Assembly: GCA_946811185.2 (NCBI GenBank)
Contig: OX328102.1
Location: 48,213,619-48,277,618, forward strand
From: Hippopus hippopus
Taxonomy: Eukaryota; Mollusca; Bivalvia; Cardiida; Cardiidae
Direction of reading: 5' to 3'
Length of the DNA: 64,000 nt
In this document: positions 30,788-41,230 of the stretch, piece by piece
Numbering within the stretch: position 1 is the first letter of the stretch
How the letters are laid out: each line of letters begins with the position of its first letter
Program-made: the position numbers and the translations under genes
Notes under the pieces: generated by a model
Database searches by the model: none
Told to the model about the DNA's origin: nothing
Seen by the model: only the letters and a program-made list of their open reading frames with translations

Positions 30788-31880
30788 ATGTCAACATAGT
30801 GCCCAACGTCTGATGTCAACGTTCAGTGCCCTAAGTCTGATGTCGACGTTCAGTGCCCTAAGTCTGCTGTCGACGTTCAGTGCCCTAAGTCTGATGTCGA
30901 CGTTCAGTGCCCTAAGTCTGATGTCGACGTTCAGTGCCCTAAGTCTGATGTCGACATTCAGTGCCCTGAGTCTGATGTCGACATTCAGTGCCCTAAGTCT
31001 AATGTCGACATTCAGTGCCCTAAGTCTGATGTCGACGTTCAGTGCCCTAAGTCCGATGTCGACGTTCAGTGCCCTGAGTCTGATGTCGACGTTCAGTGCC
31101 CTAAGTCTGATGTCGACGTTCAGTGCCCTGAGTCTGATGTCGACGTTCAGTGCCCTGAGTCTGATGTCGACGTTCAGTGCCCTAAGTCTGATGTAGACGT
31201 TCAGTGCCCTGAGTCTGATGTCGACGTTCAGTGCCCTAAGTCTGATGTCGACGTTCAGTGCCCTAAGTCTGATGTCGACGTTCAGTGCCCTAAGTCTGAT
31301 GTAGACGTTCAGTGCCCTGAGTCTGATGTCGACGTTCAGTGCCCTGAGTCTGATGTCGACGTTCAGTGCCCTAAGTCTGATGTCGACGTTCAGTGCCCTA
31401 AGTCTGATGTCGACGTTCAGTGCCCTAAGTCTGATGTCGACGTTCAGTGCCCTGAGTCTGATGTCGACGTTCAGTGCCCTGAGTCTGATGTCGACATTCA
31501 GTGCCCTGAGTCTGATGTAGACGTTCAGTGCCCTGAGTCTGATGTAGACGTTCAGTGCCCTAAGTCTGATGTCGACGTTCAGTGCCCTAAGTCTGATGTA
31601 GACGTTCAGTGCCCTGAGTCTGATGTAGACGTTCAGTGCCCTAAGTCTGATGTAGACGTTCAGTGCCCTAAGTCTGATGTAGACGTTCAGTGCCCTAAGT
31701 CTGATGTAGACGTTCAGTGCCCTAAGTCTGATGTCGACGTTCAGTGCCCTAAGTCTGATGTCGACGTTCAGTGCCCTGAGTCTGATGTAGACGTTCAGTG
31801 CCCTAAGTCTGATGTCGACGTTCAGTGCCCTAAGTCTGATGTCAGTATTCAATGCCCTGAGAATGATCCCAGCGCTCATT
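30788..31880. repeat. 27 bp minisatellite, about 40 units
   Basis: Unit: GTCTGATGTCGACGTTCAGT then GCCCTAA. Spacing is strictly 27 bp. Variable sites are GTCGAC/GTAGAC, GACGTT/GACATT and CTAAG/CTGAG. Because 27 is divisible by 3 the minus strand is open for 362 codons (repeat LRALNVDIR), and the plus strand is open (MSTFSALSL) except where TAG variants occur. This is a repeat artefact rather than a demonstrated gene. Confidence 0.95.
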
Positions 31881-33030
31881 GCACTAACTTAATATGGTCT
31901 CATGGTTTGGTGCTTTATATCTGATGTAAAAATTTAGTGCCCAAGGTTAGTTTGGTGCCATCAGTTGTTGCCGGGTCTGAACTTTAGATCAGCTTTTTTT
32001 GTGTACTAGGTATAACTTCAACATACATTGATCTTTCTAAATACGATGTAAAGGTCCTGAGTTCGATACCTGGGAGCGGGTGTCAACTTAGGGATTTTTC
32101 ATTGGCCCACATATTCGGCGCGAGTACTGGTGCAGTTCCCAGGAAACAGAATCGAGAGAGATTAGTTTAAGTTGTAAGAACTTGATTCTCAATCGATGTA
32201 AAATAAATATGTTTAAACTAACTAAACTAAATACGATGTCAGTATTCAGTGCATTTACTCAATTTATGCCGTCATTAAGTTCCCTGACCAATCAGGTGTA
32301 GCCTTCAGTGCTCCAAGCCTAATGCCAGCATTCAGTGTCCAGATTCCGATACCAGCAAACAGTGTCCTTACTTAATTCGAATAAATATTAGCATTAAGTA
32401 TCCTTACCAAATCTGATGTTACCATTAAGTGCCCTAAGTCTGACTTAAGCATTCAGTGCGCTAGGTCTGGTGTCAGCATTCAGTGCGTCAGGTCTGGTGT
32501 CAGTATTTAATGCCAAATTAAGTCTGATGTCAGCATTTAGTGCCCTTAATAGATCTGATGTCAGCATTCAGTCCCAAATAATTGTGGTCTTAGCATTAAA
32601 TGCCCTAACTACATGTAAGTCTATTGTCAGCACTTAGGGCTCTGGCTAGATGTGGTGTCAACATTCAGCGACCTATCAAATATTGTGAGCATCCAGCGCC
32701 AGAACTAAGTCTGATGTCATCATTCAGTGCTCGAAGTCTGATACCAGCTTTCGCTACCCTATTAAATATGTAAACATTCAGTGCCCCAACTCAGTCTGGT
32801 GTCAGCAATCAGTACCCCAAGTCTATATATGTACCCTTAAATATTAGTCTGATAGCGACCTAAGTTTTCGCTGCCCTAACTAAATATGTTAGCATTCAAT
32901 GCCCTAACTTAGTCTGATGTCAGCATTCAGTGCTCTTAGACTGATGTCAGCTTTGCAGTGCCCTAACTAAAACGGCATCGTTCATTGCCCTTCCTTGGTT
33001 TGATAAAAGCATTCAGTGTCCTGAATAATA
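31881..33030. repeat. Decayed halo of the 27 bp repeat
   Basis: Irregularly spaced GTCTGATGTCAGCATTCAGT and GCCCTAA-like units, many indels, same orientation as the core. The core is homogenised while this side is old and uncorrected. Confidence 0.8.
32050..32226 (+). mobile_element. SINE-like insertion in the halo, 13 bp TSD
   Basis: CTAAATACGATGT flanks the insert (32037-32049, 32227-32239). It starts with a B-box-like GAGTTCGATACC, contains GGCGCGAGTACTGGTGCAG, and ends TAAACTAACTAAA. Head truncated; family not S1-S4. Confidence 0.7.
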
Positions 33031-33246
33031 CTGAAAACGTTGTTTATTTATTAAAGCTATTCAAATAAGAAATACTCAATCAGTCTCAATTTTTCAAGAG
33101 GTGAGATACCGACACGTGATAAATCTCTTGCAGGAGGCAAGGAATCCATTTAACCCTTAACCCTTGTCCCGCTGAATAAGTTAAATGATACCTTCAAGTC
33201 GATAGTTAAAACCCGCATGTTGCTATTTCAAAGTAGTTGTTCTTAA

Positions 33247-34064
33247 GGTAGTGGACCCCTAATGGAAAACAGCTATTTCCACTTTATAAATATTTTATTT
33301 CATGCTTTCCGGTAGGATATCGAGAAATAGCAGTGAAAATATTTTTCGATATTCCACGGGTACGACCAGTGAAAATACCGATTTTTATATTCTAGTTACC
33401 TAGGGAAAATGCGCGTGACTCACAACCGAGATTGAAATATGACGTCATTTACCTTACATTTCTCACGCTTGACGTAATAATTGTAATGCGTTGCTATGTG
33501 GAGGGGGTACGCCACGGGGAATAACTGAAAAGAACTGTACTGGATCTTGATAAAGTTTCTCCCAGAAAGCATGAAATAAATCGAATATTTGTATTTTTCG
33601 GTGAAAGATCGAAATTTATTTCATCTCGTGAACACCATCGGTAATATTTTCACTCGTGGCTGCGCCACTCGTGAAAATATTACCGATGATGTTCACTCGA
33701 TGAAATAAATTTCGATCTTTCACCGAAAAATACAAATATCCTCTATATCCTACAAAATTTGCTATGATTAAAAATGAGCATTATTGTACTAATTTCACCG
33801 AGCCACTTTTTCCATTTTTTTCCTTCTTAGAATTATCATTTATAAATCTAAAACCACTGCATTCTCACTACAAAGGGAGATAATAATTACATCCCTTTTC
33901 AGGAAACTAACAAAAGTATCAACAAATAATTTCAAGATAGACATCAAAGGAATTTCTGGTCGGTTAAAAATGTGCAAAAGTATTATATTAGTATAAATCC
34001 TTATTTATCAACTAAGATGAAATTTTATTCCATGTTGCACTAGAAGCGTTAGGGGTCTACTACC
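33247..34064 (+). mobile_element. Element D, 818 bp, TTAA target, nested in family C
   Basis: TTAA at 33243-33246 and 34065-34068. TIRs GGTAGTGGACCCCTAA and TTAGGGGTCTACTACC, 15 of 16 matching. The interior holds module M (33283-33740). No transposase ORF. Non-autonomous TTAA element. Confidence 0.85.
33283..33740 (+). repeat. Module M: short-TIR segment plus 155 bp palindrome
   Basis: The first part (to 33582) is bounded by TTTATTTCATGCTTTC and GAAAGCATGAAATAAA and includes TGACGTCATTTACC. The second is a palindrome, TTTTTCGGTGAAAGATCG...GTGAAAATATTACCGATG, around GGCTGCGCC. Related copies at 44.57 and 48.83 kb have only half of the palindrome. Confidence 0.78.
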
Positions 34065-34264
34065 TTAAGAAATATATCCTTATCGGAAAGTGTAGATCCA
34101 ATATCAGACTGCTCGTTCTGTGCAGTCTGATCTGGTCTACACTGTCCGCAAAAGGGCCGAGAAGCACGCTTAGCAGCTCAGGGTTAAAGTACCGAATAAA
34201 CTCATCATACATTTTCAGTCTAGAAATAAGAACCCTATCGAATCAATTTCATGGTTGCTTTTGT

Positions 34265-34395
34265 ATGCAGTGTTTCATGACAGATGACAATATAGATCAA
34301 AGATCGGGCTGCACATTTTGTGCAATCTGATCTATATCCATACTGGTCGCAAAAGCAACTATAGTTGTGCGAGGCGCTCCATAGGTTAAGAACAT
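34265..34395 (+). repeat. Family C fragment
   Basis: AGATCAAAGATCGGGCTGCA / TGCAATCTGATCTATATCC, right arm GTTGTGCGAGGCGCTCC. A further decayed core lies at 34555-34625. Confidence 0.5.
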
Positions 34396-34975
34396 GCACC
34401 CTAAAAAACTAAAACGAATTGGTATTGTTTACTCTTTGAGTGCCAAATATAGCCTAATTATGTACATTATTCAGACCTCTTTTGTGGCATGAAAATACAA
34501 TCCAGTGTCACTCAAAAAACTTCTTATCTTGTAGGCGTAACTGAATTAGTGGAAGGTAAATATCCAAGATCATAGTGTAGTTTCTGTGAGTCCGATTTTA
34601 ATCAATGTCGTGCGCAAATCTTTTGTTTTAGCCTGTGTCGCTAAAAACGTTAAAAAAAACGAACCTTGATAAACAAAATCCCCTCTCCCAGTTTCCGTTC
34701 TAGGGGGTAAGATACCAATGGAGAAAATTAATTACCTCGTATATTACCCGTACCTTGGATCGCAAACTATATGTAATGTAATGGGTAAACCCAGCATTAC
34801 CTCATTGTTGTTTTTAGTAGTGGTAGTGCTTTATATTATGAATATCGGGCGATTAAGATCAGAGATCAGTCTATCGCTAAAATATATATTCAGTAGAGTG
34901 TGTTTGGTATGCGAATCTGGTATATGCTGTCTCTTTTATTGATTTGCAATTTTTCTGACGTCTTATTTTTCCTAA

Positions 34976-35390
34976 GGCATTTCTGGTTTATGTTGTTGAA
35001 CCGTTCAGTTAGAGTTCCAACGCTTAACACTGTTCGGCGTTCGAAAGTAAAAATAACATCTATTCTTTGGCATTTCCGGTGTTAAGACCCAATGCTTAAT
35101 ACGGTTTGGCGTTACAGATAGAATGACGTGTATTCTTTGGCATTTCCGGTTTACGTTGTTTAACCGTACAGTTAGAGTTCCAACACTTAACACTGTTTGG
35201 CGTTGGAAAGTCAAAATGACATCTTTTCTTCGGCATTTCTGATGTTAAGACCCAATGCTTGACACTATTTGTCGTACCAGACAGAAATACATCTATTCTT
35301 TGGCATTTCCGATTCCGTTACGGAAATGCCAAAGAAATGAACGCCATTCTGTATTTGGAACGAGAGACCGTGTAAAGCATTGGGATTATA
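34976..35390. repeat. Short tandem array (~170 bp unit, two copies) with inverted end
   Basis: GGCATTTCCGGTTTACGTTG, GTTAGAGTTCCAACACTTAA, then GGCATTTCCGGTGTTAAGAC and CCAATGCTT recur from 34976 and from 35138. 35318-35390 is an inverted partial copy (GGAAATGCCAAAGAAATGA; AAAGCATTGGGAT). Confidence 0.65.
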
Positions 35391-35640
35391 ATTGAAAGGT
35401 TGTATCCTATTTAAGATATGATTATGATTTATGATTATATACATATATATACATTTTCATGTATATACATGTATACCGGAAATGCAAAATTATAGACGTC
35501 AGCTTGTCTTTGAAACGGCAAACAGTACTGAAGATTGAAATCTTTATTCAACGGTTATGTCCTCTTCAACTTACGTTATTTATTTTAGATTTTACACGAA
35601 TCATTTCACAGAGCCGTCTGGTGTAAATTGTTTACAAGCC

Positions 35641-35854
35641 TATAACAAACAGTCCCTTGTTATAACGACCATAAGGAAGCAGCCCTTCGAAAACATTATA
35701 GTAAAAGGGGGGAAATGCTGTCAACCAGCATTTTCTCTTTTTCCAACAATTTTTTTCTACTAACACGAAGGCAAATTCAAACATTTGAGCAACATTTATT
35801 TGTGGACCGCAAATGATTTAAGTCTAAAATTTTCTCTTTCGGTAAACGATTGAA
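35641..35854 (-). mobile_element. Family A MITE (A23)
   Basis: Core GAAAACATTATAGTAAAAGG diverged. End CTCTTTCGGTAAACGATTGAA joins a family C copy. Confidence 0.7.
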
Positions 35855-36063
35855 CCCTTAACTTGTTAAATAAGTGAAATGAAACTTTCAAGCCGATAGT
35901 AAAGCCCCCAAAATTCGCTATTCCAAGGGTATTTCCTGCAAAAGATATCTCTTTATCGGACAGTGTAGATACAAGATCAGACTGCACGTTCTGTGCAGTC
36001 TGATCTTGATCTACGCTGTCCGCAAAAGGTCAGTATGTCGTGCTTAGCAGCCTAAAGATTTAA
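35852..36063 (+). mobile_element. Family C MITE (near full length)
   Basis: CCCTTAACTTGTTAAATAAG, TTTCAAGCCGATAGTAAAGC, perfect hairpin, right arm CGTGCTTAGCAGCC to TTTAA. Confidence 0.85.
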
Positions 36064-36377
36064 GGAGGCAATAAGTTAATGCAATTGACAAATTCCCAAA
36101 ATAAAATATCTCGATGCAACCTGATACATATCTTTTCGTATGCATGGAGGATAAATTTAAATTAACTTCGCTGATAAACATATAATTTTTTTGGTTATTT
36201 GATTATAAATAATCTCTTTTAATTATGTTAGATTAGGCCGAAAATGTGCCGTCATAACTGGTCGCCTTCGCATTGGTCGTTATCATGATTTAGGCTTTTT
36301 TTATATAAGGGGGGGGGGGTCTACCTTAAACTTTCACAGATTGCACCATAAGCAAATATTTGAGCCATACTGTGAGA

Positions 36378-36635
36378 CTGACTGATTGATTGCATGGTGT
36401 TTAACGCCGTTTTCAACATTATTTCAGTTATATCGCGGCGGCCAATGCACCTATCCATGCTTTTCTGGAGTTTCTTTTACCAGTACTCCCCACAATATTC
36501 TTTCCAAGCCACTGCCTGTTTTCCCACAAAACCATCGTAGAAACAATGATCAGCGGTGAGCGAGGCATGAATCCTGTCGCAATGACTATCATCAATCCTC
36601 GGAAAGAAATTGGCCGAGCCGGGGATCGAACCCAT
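36378..36635 (-). mobile_element. SINE S2, head truncated by family B
   Basis: GGTGTTTAACGCCGTTTTCA, GATCAGCGGTGAGCGAGG, ends inside the head at GGGGATCGAACCCA (inverted B box). Confidence 0.8.
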
Positions 36636-36875
36636 ACTTTGAGAAAAAGCGGTTTAACGCAGCTCCGTGATGCATGATACCAAACAAGTCAACACACAAG
36701 AATCGATCTATAAAATCAATTTTGTCTAACAATCGATTAGATCTGGAAGTAGAATGGTGCTTTTGAATGCAGAAACTTTAACAATGGCAAAAATCTTCTA
36801 CTCTTGTCAGCCTGCCCAGGCTGACATGGGTCGATGCTCTTTTGTTCGTGCCCCCTTTTTACAGAGCATGATCAT
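36634..36875 (-). mobile_element. Family B MITE (B11)
   Basis: Left TIR worn (CTTTGAGAAAAAGCGG); hairpin shortened to GTCAGCCTGCCCAGGCTGAC. Right TIR to CAGAGCATGATCATT. Confidence 0.75.
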
Positions 36876-37087
36876 TTTATAGGCAATGAAAAAATAAGAA
36901 TTATGCTATACACAGTAAGATTTAGGGGAAAAAATGGGAAAATAAGTAACCGATTACATGTTTTACAAAAAAAACAAATGGTTATTTTCCTGCAATGGTT
37001 TTAAAGTTTGCAACTGCAACAACGGAAAAAATATTGCATTTGTACAGAACACGAGTTAGATGCTTTTGCGGGGGTGGTATAGTTAAG

Positions 37088-37256
37088 AAATAATCTTCTT
37101 TCTATCGTGGTTTATCGTTCAATAAACCACAGTTGTAAGTTATGAGGCACAATAAATAATCCACGAGGGCGATAGCCCGAGTGGGTTATTCATTGCTATT
37201 CATAACTCACAACGTGGTTTATTGAACGATAAACCACGATAGAAAGAAGATTATTT
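37088..37256. repeat. 169 bp palindrome
   Basis: Outer arms AAATAATCTTCTTTCTATCG through GTTTATCGTTCAATAAACCAC face their complement at 37214-37256. Inner arms (GTTATGAGG, ATCCACGAGGGCGATAG) are weaker. Single copy in the window. Confidence 0.82.
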
Positions 37257-37360
37257 CGATTCTAACATGACCAACTCTTAATCAAAGGAAAATAAGTTCA
37301 TACTTAGAGTAAAAACGCGGATGCAGATTATATTCCACTGAATAACTTACTTACTTTATA

Positions 37361-37410
37361 CAGAATGACGTCACTCTATATAGAATGACGTCACTCTACA
37401 TAGAATAACG
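37361..37410. promoter_or_regulatory. 20 bp direct repeats carrying TGACGTCA
   Basis: AGAATGACGTCACTCTATAT occurs twice (TGACGTCA at 37366 and 37386), plus a third decayed unit (AGAATAACGTAG). TGACGTCA is the canonical CRE palindrome. Promoter function unproven; no gene is adjacent. Confidence 0.35.
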
Positions 37411-37576
37411 TAGATTTTACCACGCTTTCGTTGCACTGTGTTTATAGAGCGGAATTCACGTGTCATTTAGAAATCAGTATTTCACCACAGAATGCATAGT
37501 CTGATCTTTGATCTATACCTAACGATGATTTGTTTGACAGTGTGAGAAAAGTACCTCTTGATATCTGACAGTATTA

Positions 37577-37805
37577 TTAACCCTTTACCTCACCATGCCG
37601 ATTTTAGCTACCCTGGGAAAGCGGCCTTCTGAAAACATTGTGGGAAAAGGAGAAAATGCTGGTAACCAGCATTTTCTCTTTTCCCACGATGTTTTCTACG
37701 CTATCAAAGAGAAAAGCCATAATTTAAGCTACTTTTCTAATTTGTCGCTTGCAAATGCTTTCAATTTGGACCAGTCTTAAATTTTGTCGCTTTGTAAAGA
37801 GTTGA
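37577..37805 (-). mobile_element. Family A MITE (A24)
   Basis: TTAACCCTTTACCTCACCAT start. Hairpin with GATG mismatch. Followed by a decayed second copy (37806-37960: CAAAGAAAATTCCCATCATG, CGTCCACAAATG). Confidence 0.8.
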
Positions 37806-37986
37806 TGTGCTTTGTCTTTTCTACTAAATGCATTTTTCTACTTTGTCATTTTCCCAAGTTCTCTTCTCTGTCAAAGAAAATTCCCATCATGTACCCATGT
37901 TGAATTTATCGTCCACAAATGTTTTCCATATTTGCGAGTTTAACAATTTTACATTTTAACATTTTTAACATCGTTCAATTGATCTT

Positions 37987-38013
37987 TTGTTTGTTTGTTT
38001 GTTTGTTTGTTTG

Positions 38014-38046
<33 letters not shown>
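37987..38046. repeat. (TTTG)n(ATTG)n at a SINE tail
   Basis: ATTG units are the SINE tail; TTTG units extend it. Confidence 0.9.
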
Positions 38047-38047
<1 letters not shown>

Positions 38048-38260
38048 GTTTACGTCGCATTCAACATTGTTTCAGTCATACCACAACAAAAGCTCACGTA
38101 TCATGTATTTCTTGGCTTCCACCGGTACTAGGCTAGGGCTCTGAAGTGTCTTGCCCAAAGACACTTCAACGAAAGAACCCAGTGGATCCAGTGAGGCTCT
38201 AGCTCGGGGCCTCCAGCTCACCGGTCCTACACTTTACCACTGAGCCACGCAGTGAAGCCT
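38017..38260 (-). mobile_element. SINE S1 (full length)
   Basis: TTGCCCAAAGACACTTC, inverted head CCTACACTTTACCACTGAGC. Confidence 0.8.
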
Positions 38261-38264
38261 GTTT

Positions 38265-39080
38265 AAAAAATAATTGAATCGAAAAATTCGGAATTTGAAC
38301 GCTTAAGTCGAAGATAGTCAACAGGTGGGCATTTAAAACATTATAATGTTGAATCCGAAACACTCAACGAGACAGGCCTGGGTGAAGTCTGCAGCAGTAC
38401 ATCATATTTTCTTTTCAATATTTAATAATATCGTTCTCACATAACACGTTGTACGATATCGTAACTTGAAACTTGTTACATGCAGTCACCATTCATCAAA
38501 TACACCCGGGCTTGTGAAAGGGTTCTATTTTGATAGCGTAACAGAAAGAAGTATTAAAGGGGCTTTTTTAGATTTCTTTATTTGTGTTACTTCCAGATTT
38601 GGTAATTTTTTGAAAATAAGATTGAGACGGTTCCTAAAAATGGTTACGAACTCCGGTTTTAAAACCTCTTAAAAGAGAAAAAAGGAACAAAATGAAACTA
38701 AAACACAATGTTCAAAGCCTTAGAAGAAATAAATATCCGTATTTCCGACGGTTAGAAAACATAACGCCTAATTCACGTTTAAAACGTTGTAAAATAAGGG
38801 CAAAATTAAACTGCAATGCACTTTAGCTTCAGAAAAATAAAACATTTTTTTTTTCAATGCTTATATAAAACTTATTTCGTGTTTACAATTTTTTTACTGA
38901 TGACATTATTAGAATAAAATTATTACCATAAACATGACTAATACTAATGTAAATATAGAAAGGAACATGAATTTTGCACGTTCTGTCCCCAACATCTCCC
39001 TCGTTAAACATGTAATTTATTTGTTAGAATATTTTCTTCACATATTCCATCGAAATTACAATAATTCTTATTATACTATA
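38265..39080. other. No recognised feature
   Basis: Longest stretch here without a recognised repeat. Small ORFs lack any family signature or splice context. Confidence 0.45.
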
Positions 39081-39084
39081 TTCC

Positions 39085-39170
39085 ATGGGTGAATATTGCT
39101 GAGGGTGTCGAACAAGATCAGCCTGCACATACGTGCAGTCTGATCTTGATCTACACACTCCGCCTGTGTA
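39085..39170 (+). repeat. Family C hairpin fragment
   Basis: AAGATCAGCCTGCACATACG faces TGCAGTCTGATCTTGATC. Confidence 0.55.
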
Positions 39171-39224
39171 ACACTGGTATCGGACGTAATCCCTACTACC
39201 TCGGAAATTACTAAAATAACTAAA

Positions 39225-39415
39225 GAAATTAAATGAATTTCCAACCCTATAGTTTAGCCAAATATTGCAGTTTCACAGTTCTTTTCGCCGAGAAAAATCT
39301 CACCGTTTTTTGACAGTGCTGATCAAAGATCAAACTGTACGTTCTCTGCAGTCTGATCTTGATCTACATTGTCCGTAGAAGCGGATTAAGTAGCTCATGG
39401 CAGCCGAATGCTTAA
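39225..39415 (+). mobile_element. Family C MITE, diverged, abutting A26
   Basis: Right arm GTAGCTCATGGCAGCC then CTTAAACC, whose TTAA (39412) is also the left TTAA of the A copy. Confidence 0.7.
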
Positions 39416-39632
39416 ACCATACAATCCCGATTTTTAACGACTCTGTGGAAGAAGCCTTTTGAAAGCATTGTTGGAAAAGGAGAAAATGCTGGTAACCAGC
39501 ATTTTATCCTTTTCCAACAATGTTTTCTACCGTTCACAGACAAAGCTCACCATTTAAATCCTTTTTTAACTGTCGTCTGCAAATGCTTTAAATTTGGAGG
39601 AGTCTAAAATTTTGTCGTTTCGTAAAGATCTA
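39412..39632 (-). mobile_element. Family A MITE (A26)
   Basis: TTAAACCATACAATCCCGAT start; core with TTGG/CCAA paired change; end TTTTGTCGTTTCGTAAAG. Confidence 0.8.
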
Positions 39633-39642
39633 AACTCGGCAG

Positions 39643-40357
39643 AAGAGATGTAAACAAAAGCATCGCAGTGGGGTGCCAACGCTCGGCTTGGTTTTCAGTA
39701 AAAATTCTAAGTCGAAAAAGGGGTATAATTGTGTCAAAAATACTATGAAGGTTTCCTGCCCTTATTGTATAGGTTCCTCTTTGGATAATTAACAACTGTT
39801 CCAAGTCTGAAGTAAATATCTTTATTAATAACAGAGATATTTTAAAATGTCAAACTTTTTGCACGACGACGACGACGACAACGCCAGGGCTCATTCGGCT
39901 TACCTCGGGTGATGGGAGCCATCAAACTCCCTCGGCTGTATCTGGTGGATTGATATGCACCTAAACGGTACATTTCATCGCCGGAAGTACGCCGGTTTAC
40001 CGTTCTGAAAATTGTAAGGCTCCTCTTAAAAAAGAAAACTTGAGTCTCAATTATCTATCGAAATCTTTCTAAGTATATTTCAGTTGACAAACAGTTCGTG
40101 CATTCATTTTTTAACGTGGTTTATCAATTCCGAATGAAGTTTTCACCGACAGAGAGATAGATGTGAATAACTTCATCGAGGTTGTTTATGTCGTTGCTAA
40201 AGGACTTACAGTTGCACCGCCATGTATAAGATCACGTGATTGGCAGTTCAAATGGAAACGACGAGGTTAGATGTAGGTACGGAATCGGCCGAGTTGTGAC
40301 GAGTGCGCCAGGGCTATGACAATAACTCCGAAAAGAGCCGAGCTAACATTATCTCTC
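39643..40357 (-). repeat. Repeat H (copy 2), interrupted by G
   Basis: Matches copy 1 at 2312-2670: GTGCCAACGCTCGGC, CCTATTGTATAGG, GACGACGACAACGCCAGGGC, then after the insertion TATGACAATAACTCC and GAGCCGAGCTAA. Confidence 0.68.
39892..40305 (+). mobile_element. Element G, 414 bp, 10 bp TSD
   Basis: CGCCAGGGCT at 39882-39891 and 40306-40315. The undisturbed H copy at 2.3 kb shows one CGCCAGGGC. Ends CATTCGGC and its loose inverse CACTCGTC. 9-10 bp duplications occur in Mutator-like elements; assignment is tentative. Confidence 0.7.
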
Positions 40358-40794
40358 GCTAGATGGCATTCTACAAATACACATCTAATTTGGGCATTCT
40401 GGGTACAGAACCGGACTACTTTTCAAAACAACAGCCGTTACTTTGAATTTCAAAATGAAATAAACGTTTACTCAATAAAACGCTATCTGGTGCGATTCAT
40501 TCAGCTATGATCGGCTAGCATGTAACCTATGCATCGGCCATTTATTAAAACAGCCCCTACATGTTTGGGTAATAGGCTAATAGCTTCGGTATAAGTCCTA
40601 CTTTTCCCAGGTATACGGGGATGGGTGACACGTCATAGCAGACAGGTCGAATCTTCGAAGAATATGACATGCGCAGACAACGCCGATTTAGTATTTTACT
40701 CCATTGAACGCTTAAACCGTGAGAGAGATACTCGTCATTGCAGCTAAGAAAATTCTCCGAGATATTCCAAATTAAGAGTTTACTTAAATAATAT

Positions 40795-40900
40795 ATCTAT
40801 TCAGCCATCTAATATCTACAGTAAATCGTAGATCAGACTGCACGTTTTGCGATACCGATCTTAATTATGTACTGCAGTTGGAGCCGAAAGGGCGAACCTA
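40795..40900 (+). repeat. Family C fragment, decayed
   Basis: GTAGATCAGACTGCACGTTT then CGATCTTAATTATG. Confidence 0.4.
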
Positions 40901-40950
40901 TTTAAATAATAAATATTTTCAGAAATTCTACAAACTAGATTTTTTCTTTT

Positions 40951-41160
40951 TCTGAATGGTATTTTATGTCGCTGTTATTATTCTTTCAATCATATAAAGG
41001 AGACGGATTGCTTATCCACGTCGCTCATGGATTTCACCAATACTAGGCCAAGAATCTGAAATACCTTGTCTAAGGACACTGCCATTCAACTATCGCTACC
41101 AGTGGGGATCGTACCAGACGTTCCAGCTTACGAATCACACGCCTTAACTCTATCAGTGCC
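40951..41160 (-). mobile_element. SINE S1, old
   Basis: GAATGGTATTTTATGTCGC, CTTGTCTAAGGACACTG, GGATCGTACCAGACGTTCC. Confidence 0.65.
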
Positions 41161-41230
41161 AAAGTTAAAACTGACAACTCATAATACAATTCATCGAAAC
41201 TCAAAGATATTCTAATTTTGCTAGGCTTGA

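Larger units (their letters stand above)
33157..34187 (+). mobile_element. Family C MITE split by element D
   Basis: Left half to 33246 (CGCTGAATAAGTTAAATG, TTCAAGTCGATAGTTAAAAC). Right half from 34065 (TATCGGAAAGTGTAGATCC, hairpin, CGCTTAGCAGCTCAGGGTTAA). Confidence 0.82.

Noticed and set aside
30791..31879. 362-codon minus-strand ORF of 9-residue repeats
   Set aside because: It arises because a 27 bp minisatellite unit is a multiple of three. The opposite strand is also open in stretches, and there are no flanking gene signals.
30788..31880. CRISPR array
   Set aside because: Units are contiguous without unique spacers, and the setting is eukaryotic.
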